This document shows positions 41,154-51,112 of a stretch of DNA of 64,000 nucleotides, in pieces; position 1 is the stretch's first letter; each line of letters starts with the position of its first letter. The position numbers and the translations under genes are program-made. Under the pieces are notes generated by a model that worked only from the letters and a program-made list of their open reading frames with translations, did no database searches and was not told the origin of the DNA. Origin of the DNA: Paraflavitalea sp. CAU 1676 (GTDB lineage Bacteria > Bacteroidota > Bacteroidia > Chitinophagales > Chitinophagaceae); NCBI RefSeq assembly GCF_029223285.1, contig NZ_JARHUJ010000001.1, positions 248,001 through 312,000 on the forward strand, given 5' to 3'.

Positions 41154-41711
41154 TTAACATTCGGGAGGTTGTCCGGGCGTGTTGGTATAACAGCCCGAAA
41201 GGAAGACCGCATTGGTGTTGCGGTAATGGAGCGGCTCGTTGTGTAAGGCGGCAATGCTCCAGTCGTTCTTTTGCGACCAATATTCTGTGGAAAAACTATT
41301 GAGCGAGAAGGATGATCCTTTTTCTGATTTCTTATTTTGATTGGGGTGTTGCAGGTCGTTTACCAGCTTGAAGAAGTCATCGCGGGCTGTTTGCAGGCGC
41401 ATCTTCTCTTCGTTGGGCAGGCACATCAGCACGAGTTGCCCGTCCTGTACTTTGCGCTTCACATATTTGTAATGAATGCCATCGATCTCGATCTCTCCAT
41501 CGACGCGTTCAAAATCAGTCCAGTTGGTTTGATAGGGAAGGTCAAGGGTTACCCGCATCTCTACAAGGCGTGATTCGTCGTAATCGTTTTGATCCAGTTT
41601 TGCTTCGAGTGCTATGTCTGCCTGTTGTTGAAGTATATCTGCCAGGATGCGGTAGCCGAACCAGTTAAAGCTCAATAGGCTCAATAATAATATGGCAGCA
41701 ATTTTTTTCAA
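41154..41711 (-). CDS. Exported protein of unknown function
   Basis: This 185-residue protein has an N-terminal hydrophobic stretch (MKKIAAILLLSLLSFNWFGYR) and a charged, mixed alpha/beta mature part with two cysteines near the middle and end (LVLMCLPNEEK, FLSGCYTN). No family is recognised. The start is a TTG at 41711, because the signal segment begins there and no earlier ATG is in frame. It lies 214 bases before the haloperoxidase cluster, in the same direction. It could be the first gene of the same unit or an independent one. It overlaps nothing and has no recognised promoter box within 60 bases. Confidence 0.65.
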   Translation of the reverse strand: MKKIAAILLLSLLSFNWFGYRILADILQQQADIALEAKLDQNDYDESRLVEMRVTLDLPYQTNWTDFERVDGEIEIDGIHYKYVKRKVQDGQLVLMCLPNEEKMRLQTARDDFFKLVNDLQHPNQNKKSEKGSSFSLNSFSTEYWSQKNDWSIAALHNEPLHYRNTNAVFLSGCYTNTPGQPPEC

Positions 41712-41754
41712 AGCAGTCGTTCGTGTGTGGCATACACAATATAAGCAATTCTCA

Positions 41755-43797
41755 TCATTTCACCACAAATGTTTTCCTTCCCGGACCCACCCCGGTGATT
41801 GTGAGACTCTTCCACTGAGCAGGTAGTTGTGACCTTATTTGCACGATCCCTTTGGGGGTGATATCGAGGCCACCAAACCCCATCAACATGCTTTGGAGTA
41901 TGCCTCCTGCGCCGGTAGCGAAATAGGGGTTGGTACCACCCTTGGTCTCTGCGATCACGCGGAAGGGCGGGTTGAGGTTGGGCAGGTACGACTCTTTGAA
42001 AAAGCGATAAGCCTTTTCACCGTCTCCCAGGCGGGCATACAAGAGGGCAAATACGGCTTGTGTCATGGCGGGGGTGCCCTCGTTGGGGATGCGGGTTTCG
42101 TAGAAGGACAAGTCTTTTCTGATCTGGACAGGATCGGTGATCTCTTTGAACGGGTAGGCAAGGAGATTCACATCAGCTTGTTTGATGCCCTCCCCATTGT
42201 AAGTGGCATGTTCGCGCGTTACCCCGTTCTCCATTTTTAAGACAGGGATATTGCCGGCCACGTGCATCCAGTCTGAGTTTGGTGTGAGACCGAGCAGCTT
42301 AGCTGCTTCTGTGGCTGCCTGCAGGTTGGCTTTGGCGGCGGCATTGGTGAAGGCGTTGTTATCTACATTCTCGGCCCATTCGTCGGCGGCGACTACGTTC
42401 TTAATATCATATTTCCCAAGCCCATTGCGTTCTACGCGACTGGCCCAGAAGTCGGCCGTGGCAGAGAGGATGGGCCAGCCGGTGTTGCGTAGCCAGTCTT
42501 TATCCTGCGTTACGGCATAATAGTTCCAGGCAGCGAAGGCCACATCGGCGGTGATGTGGTGTTCGAAGGGGCCGCTCAGTGCCCAAACCGGCGTTTCTTC
42601 CACTCCGGTGGCGGCGCTTTCCCAGGGAAACATGGCACCCTTATAACCGTGGGCGAAGGCGTTGCGCTTTGCTGCTTCGAGTCGCTGAAACCGGTAATCG
42701 ACCATGGACCTTGCCATTTCGGGACGGAGGACCAGCAAGGCGGGGTACATCCACAATTCGGTATCCCAGAACACATGACCGTTATAGCCGAGACCGCTAA
42801 GGCCCATGGGAGAAGGTGACAGTGCCGTGCCTTCGCGGGTAAAGGAATAGAGATGATAGAGCATGCTGTGTACATCCTGCTGGCTTTGCGGATCGCCTTC
42901 TATGGTAATATCGCTTTTCCAGAGTTCATCCCAGGCCTTTTGGTGGAATTGCAGCAAGCGGTCGCGACCTTCCAGTTTGGCAAAGATGGTAAGGCGTTCC
43001 GCTTCATTGAGTGGATCGTCGTGGTGGGCGGAGGTAATAGAACTGCCGGCTATCGAGAACCGGTAGGTTTCTCCGGCCTGGAGGGAGCGGGCGAATTTCA
43101 TGAGGTGCATGTTATTGTCCCACATTTCATGGATGACGCGCGGTTCAGTACCGTGCTTTTCGGTAAAGAGAAAGGTGTTGGAGGCGCATAATTGGAGTTT
43201 ACCCGTAGGGCTTTGCGCGGTGGAGGTTAGTAAGCTGATCACGACATGCGGCCGGTCTATCTCATTGTAGTAATTCTGCACCTCTTTGAGTGCATCCGGT
43301 GCTTCCATAACACTGGCCGCTCCCAGGCTGATGTTCTTTTTGGCGGTGATGGTAACATCCATCAACACCGTAAACGGCAGGTGGCGTAATGAATAATAGG
43401 TATAGCTGACGGTAGCTTTATCGCCGTAATCGAACGAAGCGGTGAAGGCGGCGCGGCGCATATCGAGCTCCTGCTTCATATTGGAAATGCCTTTGGCGCC
43501 GATGCGCTGCCCGTCGATGTCGAGGTACATGTTGAGCAGGTTGAAGCTGCGCAGGAAGTTGCTGACGCGTCCGCGTCCGTAGAGGTCGTAGGCACCGGCC
43601 AATACGACGTCCTTTACTTTGAATGGCTCGGGTGAAGAAACGATGCCGATCATGCCGTTGGCTACGGTGATGCCATAATATTCGGTGGGGGTGATGGTCG
43701 TGGCGCTGATCTTCCAGGGATCTTGCGCCATGGAAAGAAATGGCAGGATTGTCAGCATGCCGAGCAGGCAGCGAAAGCAGTGCAATCGTATTGACAT
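41755..43797 (-). CDS. Exported glycoside hydrolase family 65 enzyme
   Basis: The 680-residue protein has a signal peptide (about residues 1-25). It has an N-terminal beta-sandwich and an (alpha/alpha)6 barrel typical of GH65, with GHVFWDTELWMYPALLV, GYKGAMFPWESAATGVEETP and the catalytic-acid region DEWAENVDNNAFTNAAA, where the family has GPDEY...VDNNAYTN. A C-terminal small domain ends the chain. This subgroup resembles the glucosidase-type GH65 enzymes (acid trehalase, human glucosylgalactosylhydroxylysine glucosidase) rather than phosphorylases, so it may hydrolyse an alpha-glucosidic disaccharide linkage. An in-frame TTG at 43803 is rejected in favour of the ATG. It lies 69 bases after the amidohydrolase gene. 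Confidence 0.85.
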   Translation of the reverse strand: MSIRLHCFRCLLGMLTILPFLSMAQDPWKISATTITPTEYYGITVANGMIGIVSSPEPFKVKDVVLAGAYDLYGRGRVSNFLRSFNLLNMYLDIDGQRIGAKGISNMKQELDMRRAAFTASFDYGDKATVSYTYYSLRHLPFTVLMDVTITAKKNISLGAASVMEAPDALKEVQNYYNEIDRPHVVISLLTSTAQSPTGKLQLCASNTFLFTEKHGTEPRVIHEMWDNNMHLMKFARSLQAGETYRFSIAGSSITSAHHDDPLNEAERLTIFAKLEGRDRLLQFHQKAWDELWKSDITIEGDPQSQQDVHSMLYHLYSFTREGTALSPSPMGLSGLGYNGHVFWDTELWMYPALLVLRPEMARSMVDYRFQRLEAAKRNAFAHGYKGAMFPWESAATGVEETPVWALSGPFEHHITADVAFAAWNYYAVTQDKDWLRNTGWPILSATADFWASRVERNGLGKYDIKNVVAADEWAENVDNNAFTNAAAKANLQAATEAAKLLGLTPNSDWMHVAGNIPVLKMENGVTREHATYNGEGIKQADVNLLAYPFKEITDPVQIRKDLSFYETRIPNEGTPAMTQAVFALLYARLGDGEKAYRFFKESYLPNLNPPFRVIAETKGGTNPYFATGAGGILQSMLMGFGGLDITPKGIVQIRSQLPAQWKSLTITGVGPGRKTFVVK

Positions 43798-43866
43798 GAG
43801 CAATTATTTTCTCTGTGTCCTTCGCGTGTGCCCGCCTGGCTACTCAACCATTCTTTGGTGCAGTGA

Positions 43867-44691
43867 TCACAATCCGTAAAAGGAAGCCGCATTCAACCCA
43901 AACACTTTTTCTTTCTCTTCAGGCTGGTAGTTTTCCATATACTTTTCAAGCAGGCTCTTCCACTGTACATATATTCCACTGAGCAGCATCACCGGCCAAT
44001 CGCTTCCAAATACCAGGCGGTCGGTGCCGAAGGCTTCGAATACCACGTCGAGATAGGGGTAGTACTCTGCTGCACTCCAGGTTTTCCAGGCTGCTTCGGT
44101 GAAAAGGCCGGAAAGCTTACAGTACACATTGGGTTGCTGTGCGATCTCCTTCATAAGCCTGGCCCATTCGTCTATTTTCTTGTGACGAATATCGGGCTTG
44201 GCGCAATGGTCGATGATGAGTTTTTGATCGGGAAACCGGGCTACGAACTCGATTGCCGGTTTCAATTGGCTATGGTAAATGAGGATATCGTAGGTATAAT
44301 TGTATGGCTTGAGGGCCCGAACGCCACGTTGAAAATTGGGCCGCAGAAGGAAGTCGTCGGGCTCGGCCTGCACCACATGGCGGTATCCACGTACGCTGGT
44401 ATATTGGGTGAAATGCTCCAACCTTTCTTCGATATTGCCGGCCTGGAGGTCAAGCCAACCTACCACCCCTTTTATGATGGGATGTGTTTTGGCCAGTTCC
44501 GCCAGAAACCTTGTTTCCACTTCTTCCTGACTGGCCTGTACAGCCACAACACCATCTACTCCATTTCTTTTGAGGGTGGGTGCAATATGCTCCGGCAGGT
44601 AATCCTGTTGCAGGATCTTCATATCGTCTGTGATCCAGGCATCGCGGACCTTATCGAACTTCCAGAAATGTACGTGGGCATCTATCACCAT
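43867..44691 (-). CDS. Amidohydrolase-2 family protein (L-fuconolactonase-like)
   Basis: This 274-residue TIM-barrel metal-dependent hydrolase has the metal motif DAHVHFW at the N-terminus, a central IIDHCAKPD histidine and the C-terminal metal Asp in FGSDWPVMLLSG. The pattern fits COG3618 lactonases such as L-fuconolactonase, which open sugar lactones. There is no signal peptide, so it acts in the cytoplasm. It is 69 bases upstream of the GH65 gene on the same strand. Its neighbour acts on sugars, which fits a sugar-lactone step. Other amidohydrolase-2 substrates (aromatic carboxylates) remain possible. Confidence 0.87.
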   Translation of the reverse strand: MVIDAHVHFWKFDKVRDAWITDDMKILQQDYLPEHIAPTLKRNGVDGVVAVQASQEEVETRFLAELAKTHPIIKGVVGWLDLQAGNIEERLEHFTQYTSVRGYRHVVQAEPDDFLLRPNFQRGVRALKPYNYTYDILIYHSQLKPAIEFVARFPDQKLIIDHCAKPDIRHKKIDEWARLMKEIAQQPNVYCKLSGLFTEAAWKTWSAAEYYPYLDVVFEAFGTDRLVFGSDWPVMLLSGIYVQWKSLLEKYMENYQPEEKEKVFGLNAASFYGL

Positions 44692-44814
44692 GGGTGTTCC
44701 TTTTATCCTTCTAAGCTACTCCATTTTAACCGATTAGGAAATGAAAACATTAAAAGCTAACGACCATTAGCTTTTTCTATTACCTTCGTCATTCGTTTTG
44801 TAACTACTACATTT

Positions 44815-47800
44815 ATGAGCTCCACAAAAAATACTGTACGCATCGTAACAGCGGCTTCGTTATTTGACGGACACGACGCTTCTATCAATATCATGCGGCG
44901 CATTATGCAGGCCAAAGGCGCCGAGATCATTCACCTGGGTCATAACCGGTCGGTTGCCGAGATCGTTGAATGTGCGATCGAGGAAGACGCGCAAGGCATC
45001 GCGATCACCAGTTACCAGGGTGGGCATGTTGAGTTTTTCAAATACATGAAAGACCTGCTCGACGAGAATGGCTGTGGTCATATCAAAATATTTGGCGGCG
45101 GCGGTGGTACCATCCTTCCGCAGGAGATCGAAGAATTACATCATTACGGTATTACCAAAATATATAGTCCTGACGATGGGCGTAAGCTTGGGTTGGAAGG
45201 CATGATCGAGGAAGTGGTGCGGCTGTGCGACTATCCGGTGAACGGCGATCCCGGTAATTTCAAAACGGAGCTCAAACTGGGCGAATGGAAAGATATTCGC
45301 CGTATTGCCCGTAGTATTTCGAATGCGGAGAACAGCCGGAATGGTGACGAAGTAAAGGCCAATGGTGTTACAGCTGGTGTTAATGTGAAACAGGCTCCAG
45401 TGCTGGGTATCACCGGTACGGGTGGTGCGGGCAAATCGTCGGTCACGGATGAGATCGTACGCCGCTATCTCAATGCCTTTACTGATAAAACCATCGCGGT
45501 GGTGTCAGTTGACCCTTCCCGGAAGAAGACTGGTGGCGCCCTACTGGGTGACCGTATCCGTATGAACAGCATTCATTCGCCAAGGGCCTATATGCGCTCG
45601 CTCGCCACCCGCGAAAGTGATGTAGCGCTCAGTAAATATGTGGAGGATGCTGTAAACATTTGTAAGTCGGCTGGTTTTGATCTTATTATCCTCGAAAGCG
45701 CCGGCGTGGGGCAAAGTGATGTGAGCATTCTCGATTATTGCGATGTAAGCCTGTATGTAATGACGCCGGAGTATGGTGCGGCTTCTCAATTGGAGAAGAT
45801 CAATATGCTCGACTATGCAGACGTCATTTGTATCAATAAGTTTGATAAAGCCGGTGCACTCGATGCTCTGCACGATGTGCGCAAACAATATAAAAGGAAC
45901 CACAATCTCTTCATGGCCAAAAATGAAGAGATACCGGTGATCGGTACCATTGCTGCCCAGTTCAATGACCCTGGGGTGAATGAACTGTTTGAGAAACTAT
46001 TGGTAACCATCAAGCAGAAGACGAACGCGGAGTTTGGTGAATTTGTCGTTCACCCGCATACAAAGGACACGAGCACCAAGAGCCAGATCATCCCTCCAAA
46101 ACGTGTACGTTATTTATCAGAGATCGCAGAAGCGAGCCGGGCTTATGACGCCTGGACGAATGATCAATGCGCCATTGCTACGCGGCTCTACCAGGTGCAG
46201 GGCGTGCTGGAAGCAGCAGGCACAAATGCCGCTTATGTCAAAGACCTGGAATTGCTGAAGCAGGATTTCGAGGGCAAGCTCAATCCCGCCTGCAAGGCAC
46301 TGATCGATCAGTGGCCGGCAATCGTTAAAAAGTATAAGGCAGATTTCTTCGAATACCAGGTGCGGGATAAAGTGATCAAGCAACCGCTAACGACGAAGAC
46401 CCTGAGCGGTACCCGCATCCCCAAAGTGGTGTTGCCCAAATTCAAGGACTGGGGTGATATTCTTCGCTGGCAGCTACAGGAAAACCTGCCGGGTGAGTTC
46501 CCCTACACGGCCGGTGTATTTGAATTGAAGCGTCAGGGCGAGGACCCCACGCGTATGTTTGCCGGTGAGGGCGGCCCGGAGCGTACCAACAAACGTTTCC
46601 ATTATGTTTCTGTAGATCAGCCAGCCAAGCGCTTGTCGACTGCATTCGACAGTGTGACCCTGTATGGCGAAGATCCGGCGCACCGTCCCGATATTTATGG
46701 CAAGGTGGGCAACAGCGGAGTGAGTATCGCTACGGTAGATGATGCGAAGAAACTATACAGTGGCTTTGATCTTTGCGATCCGAAGACTTCGGTGAGTATG
46801 ACGATCAATGGGCCTGCACCGATACTGCTGGCCTTCTTTATGAACGCGGCGATCGATCAGCAATGTGAAAAATATATAGAGGCGAATGGTTTGTGGGAGG
46901 CCGTCAATAAAACGGCGGCGAACAAGTATAAGCAAATGCCGAAGCCGGTTTATTATAATCCATCTGCACCTGAGCGTTTGCCGGAGGGTAATAGCGGTTT
47001 GGGATTGAAGTTGCTGGGCATGAGTGGTGATGAAGTGCTGCCGGCAGATGTATATGCCAAACTGAAGGCCGATGCGTTGACGCAGGTACGCGGTACGGTG
47101 CAGGCCGACATTCTGAAAGAAGACCAGGCTCAGAATACCTGCATCTTCAGCACTGAGTTTGCCTTGAAGCTGATGGGCGATGTGCAGGAGTATTTCATCG
47201 ACCAAAAGGTGCGTAACTTTTATAGTGTAAGCATCAGTGGTTACCATATTGCCGAAGCGGGCGCCAATCCTATCACCCAGCTGGCTTTCACGCTGGCCAA
47301 TGGATTTACTTATGTAGAGTATTACCTAAGCCGGGGCATGCAGATTGACGATTTTGCGCCCAACCTCTCTTTCTTCTTCAGCAATGGCATGGATGCCGAG
47401 TACAGTGTGATAGGTCGTGTGGCCCGTCGTATCTGGGCCAAGGCCATGAAGGATAAATATAAAGGGAACGACCGTTCGCAAAAGCTGAAGTACCATATCC
47501 AAACGTCGGGCAGGAGTCTGCACGCGCAGGAGATCGACTTCAATGATATCCGCACTACGCTACAGGCCCTGTATGCTATCTACGATAACTGCAACAGTCT
47601 TCATACGAATGCTTATGATGAGGCGATCACCACGCCAACTGAAGAAAGTGTGCGGAGGGCGATGGCGATCCAACTGATCATCAACCGTGAACTGGGTACC
47701 GCCAAAACCGAAAACTTCATCCAGGGCTCGTTCCTGATCGAGGAGTTGACTGATCTGGTGGAGGAAGCCGTGCTGACAGAATTTGATCGCATTACGGATC

Positions 47801-48189
47801 GTGGCGGTGTGCTGGGGGCCATGGAGAGGATGTACCAACGAAACAAGATCCAGGAAGAAAGTCTATACTACGAAAGTCTCAAACACAATGGCGAACTGCC
47901 TATCGTGGGGGTGAATACTTTTTTGAATAAGAAAGGTAGTCCGACGGTAATCCCGCAGGAGGTGATCAGGAGCACCACGGAAGAGAAAGAACAGCAGATC
48001 CAAAACCTGGAAGGTTTCAAGAAGCGTAATGATAGCAAGTGTGCCGACATGCTGCAGCGTTTAAAGGTCGTGGCTATCAACAACGGCAACCTTTTTACCG
48101 AATTGATGGAAACCGTGAAGTATTGCTCGCTTGGCCAGATCACGCATGCCCTGTATGAGGTGGGTGGCCAGTACCGCCGTAATATGTAA
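44815..48189 (+). CDS. icmF: Fused isobutyryl-CoA mutase IcmF
   Basis: The 1124-residue fusion comprises a B12-binding domain (residues 1-140, [15 protein letters not shown] with the DxH motif), a MeaI-type G-protein chaperone domain (P-loop GTGGAGKSS about 202-210, then ESAGVGQSD and NKFDKAGAL), and a mutase barrel (about 540-1124) with the acyl-CoA-binding region and conserved [22 protein letters not shown]. IcmF isomerises isobutyryl-CoA and n-butyryl-CoA in valine and fatty-acid metabolism and repairs its cofactor with the G domain. The N-terminal domain order matches IcmF, distinguishing it from separate methylmalonyl-CoA mutase. No acyl-CoA transferase or dehydrogenase gene is adjacent. 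The ATG at 44815 begins [10 protein letters not shown], as in the family. Confidence 0.95.
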   Translation: MSSTKNTVRIVTAASLFDGHDASINIMRRIMQAKGAEIIHLGHNRSVAEIVECAIEEDAQGIAITSYQGGHVEFFKYMKDLLDENGCGHIKIFGGGGGTILPQEIEELHHYGITKIYSPDDGRKLGLEGMIEEVVRLCDYPVNGDPGNFKTELKLGEWKDIRRIARSISNAENSRNGDEVKANGVTAGVNVKQAPVLGITGTGGAGKSSVTDEIVRRYLNAFTDKTIAVVSVDPSRKKTGGALLGDRIRMNSIHSPRAYMRSLATRESDVALSKYVEDAVNICKSAGFDLIILESAGVGQSDVSILDYCDVSLYVMTPEYGAASQLEKINMLDYADVICINKFDKAGALDALHDVRKQYKRNHNLFMAKNEEIPVIGTIAAQFNDPGVNELFEKLLVTIKQKTNAEFGEFVVHPHTKDTSTKSQIIPPKRVRYLSEIAEASRAYDAWTNDQCAIATRLYQVQGVLEAAGTNAAYVKDLELLKQDFEGKLNPACKALIDQWPAIVKKYKADFFEYQVRDKVIKQPLTTKTLSGTRIPKVVLPKFKDWGDILRWQLQENLPGEFPYTAGVFELKRQGEDPTRMFAGEGGPERTNKRFHYVSVDQPAKRLSTAFDSVTLYGEDPAHRPDIYGKVGNSGVSIATVDDAKKLYSGFDLCDPKTSVSMTINGPAPILLAFFMNAAIDQQCEKYIEANGLWEAVNKTAANKYKQMPKPVYYNPSAPERLPEGNSGLGLKLLGMSGDEVLPADVYAKLKADALTQVRGTVQADILKEDQAQNTCIFSTEFALKLMGDVQEYFIDQKVRNFYSVSISGYHIAEAGANPITQLAFTLANGFTYVEYYLSRGMQIDDFAPNLSFFFSNGMDAEYSVIGRVARRIWAKAMKDKYKGNDRSQKLKYHIQTSGRSLHAQEIDFNDIRTTLQALYAIYDNCNSLHTNAYDEAITTPTEESVRRAMAIQLIINRELGTAKTENFIQGSFLIEELTDLVEEAVLTEFDRITDRGGVLGAMERMYQRNKIQEESLYYESLKHNGELPIVGVNTFLNKKGSPTVIPQEVIRSTTEEKEQQIQNLEGFKKRNDSKCADMLQRLKVVAINNGNLFTELMETVKYCSLGQITHALYEVGGQYRRNM

Positions 48190-48215
48190 ACTTCTGATCT
48201 TCTCCCATAAACAAG

Positions 48216-48236
48216 CGCCCCTGCGTCGCAGGGGCG
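48216..48236. terminator. Stable hairpin between icmF and the convergent DinB gene
   Basis: cgcccctgc and gcaggggcg form a perfect 9-bp stem with loop gtc. The flanks are not strongly T-rich on either side (TTGG on plus, CTTGTTT on minus), so it may be a Rho-assisted or weak bidirectional terminator. Confidence 0.55.
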
Positions 48237-48261
48237 TTGGATGAAAGATTCTATGTAAATC

Positions 48262-48762
48262 TTAATACTTCTTGTCATCGGCCGAAGGGCCGTAGATGGA
48301 GGGCACGGCGATGTCGTTGAGCCGCATGTATACCGTAAGCTGGCCGCGGTGATGTACCCAATGGTTGATGGTAGAGCCAATAGCTTCTAACTTGGGCGAC
48401 TTCCACAACACCTGTCCGGAGTTCCTCAATTCGAAGGGCGTTTTCAGGCTTTCCTCGGTCACTTCCGAAAGGGCTTTCATGGCGCCATCCACGGCTTTGT
48501 CATAATGTTTAAGCAATTCCTCGGAGGCGCTGAGTGGAATATGCTCATAGTTTACAAAGTCTATAATCGACCCTTCTACCATGTCTTTCACCCATTTAGG
48601 GATCTCTGCCACCAAAAGGGTGAGATAGCCCATTTCCATCGACTTTTCGTGGGGTTTGTATTTAAACAAGGATTCGGGTATCCGCTCGAGGCATTTACGG
48701 GTGGCCTCGTTCTCCGCTTTTATTTCATTCAGGTATACCTGACAAAGGTCTTTTCCATTCAT
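48262..48762 (-). CDS. DinB/YfiT-superfamily protein
   Basis: This 166-residue four-helix-bundle protein of the DinB family has the three metal-binding histidines expected of the fold only in part: TINHWVHHRGQLTVYMR gives the C-terminal HxxxHRGQ-type pair, and the central partner is not obvious. KPHEKSMEMGYLTLLVAEIP is the conserved second helix. Family members act as thiol-dependent transferases (bacillithiol- or mycothiol-type). Substrate is unknown. An in-frame TTG eight codons upstream is rejected in favour of the ATG. It lies downstream of the Nei/Fpg gene on the same strand with a 39-base gap, so cotranscription is possible. Confidence 0.82.
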   Translation of the reverse strand: MNGKDLCQVYLNEIKAENEATRKCLERIPESLFKYKPHEKSMEMGYLTLLVAEIPKWVKDMVEGSIIDFVNYEHIPLSASEELLKHYDKAVDGAMKALSEVTEESLKTPFELRNSGQVLWKSPKLEAIGSTINHWVHHRGQLTVYMRLNDIAVPSIYGPSADDKKY

Positions 48763-48801
48763 GGCTAAAGTTTGGGTTGCCTGCAAAAAAATGATGCCAG
48801 C

Positions 48802-49533
48802 CTACCGGTAATGAACCTGGCAACTTTCGCAATAGAAGGTGCGACGTTTGGTTTTACCCAGGTAGGCCTTATGGAATGGGATATCACAGCGGGGGCAAAC
48901 TTTTTTAGTGTGGGCCTGCCAGTGCTTTTTGAGCACGTTGGCCTTTTTCCATGCCAGGAATTCAAAGGCATACCGATGCATTTGTTGAACGATCTCTGCT
49001 CGCTTACGCGCCGGGATGGCGCCCACGAGGCTCAACGGGTGAACCCTGGTGCGATACAATACTTCGTTCTTGAAGATATTGCCGGCACCGGCGAAAATGG
49101 ATTGATCGAGCAACGCATCGCAAATCAATGCACCGGGTACTGCTCTCAATTTCTTCCTGGCGGCAGCCGCGTCCCAGGCAGGGTTCATGAGGTCGGTGGT
49201 CCAGTCGTAGACCTGGTCAAGGTCTTCCCTGATCTCCCGGACGCTACAGGCGTAAAAATAAAGGGTTCCGTTACTAAACTGCAGCAGCAGGCGTGGTTTA
49301 CCGTTGCGGGGTTCATCGATACTGTATTTGCCAAACAATAGCAGGTGTATTTGCAGGGTGGTTTGTGGCAGGCAAATGAGGAGGTGTTTACCCCAGGTTT
49401 TAAGATCCACCACTTTCCGGTTAATCAGACTGCCAATATTGATGGGTCCGGTACCCTGCGCTTTCAGGATCTTTTTCCCTTTAAACCGCTGTACTTCTTC
49501 TTTCAGAATGACAATGCTAGGACCTTCGGGCAT
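48802..49533 (-). CDS. Formamidopyrimidine/endonuclease VIII-family DNA glycosylase
   Basis: This 243-residue repair enzyme begins PEGPSIVILKEEV, giving the catalytic proline (after Met removal) and Glu2. The beta-hairpin lysine lies in KTWGKHLLI. The helix-two-turns-helix region is near DQSIFAGAGNIFKNEVLYRTRVHP, and the C-terminal zinc finger is CPRC...CESC, complete. It removes oxidised bases and cuts the strand. PEGPS is closer to Nei (endonuclease VIII), while PELPE is typical of Fpg, so Nei-type specificity is favoured. An extended frame with an earlier ATG adds 13 residues ahead of the catalytic proline and is rejected. Confidence 0.92.
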   Translation of the reverse strand: MPEGPSIVILKEEVQRFKGKKILKAQGTGPINIGSLINRKVVDLKTWGKHLLICLPQTTLQIHLLLFGKYSIDEPRNGKPRLLLQFSNGTLYFYACSVREIREDLDQVYDWTTDLMNPAWDAAAARKKLRAVPGALICDALLDQSIFAGAGNIFKNEVLYRTRVHPLSLVGAIPARKRAEIVQQMHRYAFEFLAWKKANVLKKHWQAHTKKVCPRCDIPFHKAYLGKTKRRTFYCESCQVHYR

Positions 49534-49655
49534 ACCGGATCGTTTTAGGGGGTGCTGCAAATTGGTCGCCAATGGGGAAGAAAGGATTGACCTGAACCGG
49601 GCATAAGATTTTTATTGATTTTCAAAAACTCATTAGCAACACTTAAACCTTCGCT

Positions 49656-49916
49656 ATGGTCACCATCAGACGCAAAAGATTAACCAACAGGAATGTTGTT
49701 CGTACGCCCGGTTCTGAAACGACGGTTGCACTCAATTATTCGCCCGTATCGGAAGTGCTGGAAGTGGAATTTACCGGTGGTAAGGTCTACCATTATTTTC
49801 CCGTTAAGCCGGAGGTTTGGGAAGATTACAGGAGGACTGTGGCGTATGGCGGCTCTTCCGGAGCCTTCGTCAACGAACGCATTAAACCGTATTACGAGCT
49901 TTCCCGGATTGAGTAG
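49656..49916 (+). CDS. KTSC-domain protein
   Basis: This 86-residue protein fits the KTSC domain: SPVSEVLEVEFTGGKVYHYFPVKPEVWEDY, then GSSGAFVNERIKPYYEL. That matches the xVYxYxxVPxxxYxxL...S-G-xFNxxIR..Y pattern, although the eponymous Lys-Thr-Ser-Cys residues are only partly conserved. Domains of this type are found alone and fused to nucleases and RNA-binding domains. The molecular role is unknown. It faces the PfpI gene, separated by a bidirectional terminator, and is divergent from the Nei/Fpg gene. Confidence 0.78.
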   Translation: MVTIRRKRLTNRNVVRTPGSETTVALNYSPVSEVLEVEFTGGKVYHYFPVKPEVWEDYRRTVAYGGSSGAFVNERIKPYYELSRIE

Positions 49917-50017
49917 AACGGGCATCCGGGCAAATGCCAGGCCGCCATCGTCAATACATTGAGTAGGTTGGCCAATAGGAAGATATCACCTGATTTTGAA
50001 GCGGCGAATATTTATAA

Positions 50018-50045
50018 AGCCATAGCCTCCTGGCTATGGCTTTTC
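50018..50045. terminator. Bidirectional terminator between the KTSC gene and the PfpI gene
   Basis: agccatagcc and ggctatggct form a perfect 10-bp stem with a 4-base loop. T-rich tails lie on both strands (TTTTCG on plus, TTATAAATATT on minus). Confidence 0.8.
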
Positions 50046-50101
50046 GCCTTATTAGAACAAATTCTGTTGCATTTGAAAGACCTTTCGTATTCCTGACTGC
50101 T

Positions 50102-50680
50102 TTAATGGGCTGGTCCAGGCGTATAAGCCGACGGTGAATGCAGGCCCTCAGTAATTTCTTCAATCATTTTTTTATTGAAAGCCGGCAGGTCTTTGGGGCT
50201 GCGGCTGGTGACCAGGCCGTTGTCGGTCACAACGTCTTTATCGACCCAGATAACGCCGGCATTGATGAGGTCCGTGCGGATCGACTGATAAGAAGTCATA
50301 TTGCGGCCATCGATCATGCCGGTCTCAATCAGCAACTGCGGGCCATGACAAATGGCTGCAACTGGTTTCCCCGCTTCCAGGAATTGCTGTGCAAATTCCA
50401 CACAATGTTTGTTGGTCCTCATTTGATCGGGATTGATGACGCCACCGGGAATCATAAGGGCGTCGTAATCTTCTGCTTTGGCCTTTTCTACCTGAACATC
50501 CACCGGTAAGGTGCTACCCCAATGATCGTGTTGCCAGGCTTTTACTTTCTCTTTTTGTGGGGATACGATATCCACTTTGGCGCCTGCTTCTTCCAAAGCA
50601 TTTTTGGGACTGGTGAGTTCTTCTTCTTCAAAGCCATTTTCCGTGAGGATGGCTACTCTTTTACCGCTTAGTGATTTCAT
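50102..50680 (-). CDS. DJ-1/PfpI-family protein
   Basis: The 192-residue glutamine-amidotransferase-like domain has the nucleophile elbow AAICHGPQLLIET (Cys about residue 113), the conserved upstream Glu in TENGFEEEELTSP, and MIPGGVINPDQMR for the oxyanion region. This is close to the YhbO/PfpI subgroup, known as stress-protective deglycase/chaperone or peptidase, where the Glu-Cys-His triad is kept. It has no signal peptide. It is monocistronic, with the bidirectional terminator downstream. The exact activity of the subgroup is debated, so no reaction is assigned. Confidence 0.92.
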   Translation of the reverse strand: MKSLSGKRVAILTENGFEEEELTSPKNALEEAGAKVDIVSPQKEKVKAWQHDHWGSTLPVDVQVEKAKAEDYDALMIPGGVINPDQMRTNKHCVEFAQQFLEAGKPVAAICHGPQLLIETGMIDGRNMTSYQSIRTDLINAGVIWVDKDVVTDNGLVTSRSPKDLPAFNKKMIEEITEGLHSPSAYTPGPAH

Positions 50681-51112
50681 AACTCAATGTTTTATAGGTG
50701 AGGAATCGATATTTTTCTGAGTATCGGGTTCAAAAACGATACCATGCCTGCAGAAAGGCGACCACCAAGTGGAGGCCAGGTTTGAGATGTATAGCAGCCC
50801 GATGTCAGGGGGCGCGAGAGGGGCAGTGTGGGACCCCCTTGCGTGGGCGCGAAGTAGGCATATGCGCTAGAAAAGCGACTTTAAAGGGTGAAACAGCAGT
50901 AGATGGCAAGGAATCCAGGGCCTTGCGCGTAAACTTTTGAGTTACCGATCGTTTCCGGATCGCTTATTTGTTATATGTAATTGATTAATAATAAAAATAA
51001 TGTTGAAACACGTTTGCCGCTCATCGGAATTATTTGCCGTTAATCAATAGATTGTCATGAAACTGTAACAGGCGGATAGTTTTGCCGACCAAATTTCTAA
51101 ATAAAAATAGCC
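50681..51112. other. 430-bp stretch without a gene, leading into the outer-membrane receptor promoter
   Basis: I recognise no coding frame here. The left part (50700-50940) is GC-rich with short G/C runs (ggggcgcgagaggggc, gacccccttgcg). The right part (50950-51112) is AT-rich and holds a probable promoter for the receptor gene, with TTG at 51052-51054 and TAGTTTTG at 51077-51084. Confidence 0.6.
51052..51084 (+). promoter_or_regulatory. Promoter of the outer-membrane receptor gene (TTG...TAGTTTTG)
   Basis: TAGTTTTG (51077-51084) matches TAnnTTTG and lies 28 bases before the ATG at 51113. TTG lies 22 bases upstream of the box, slightly long against the usual 19-20. Confidence 0.5.
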
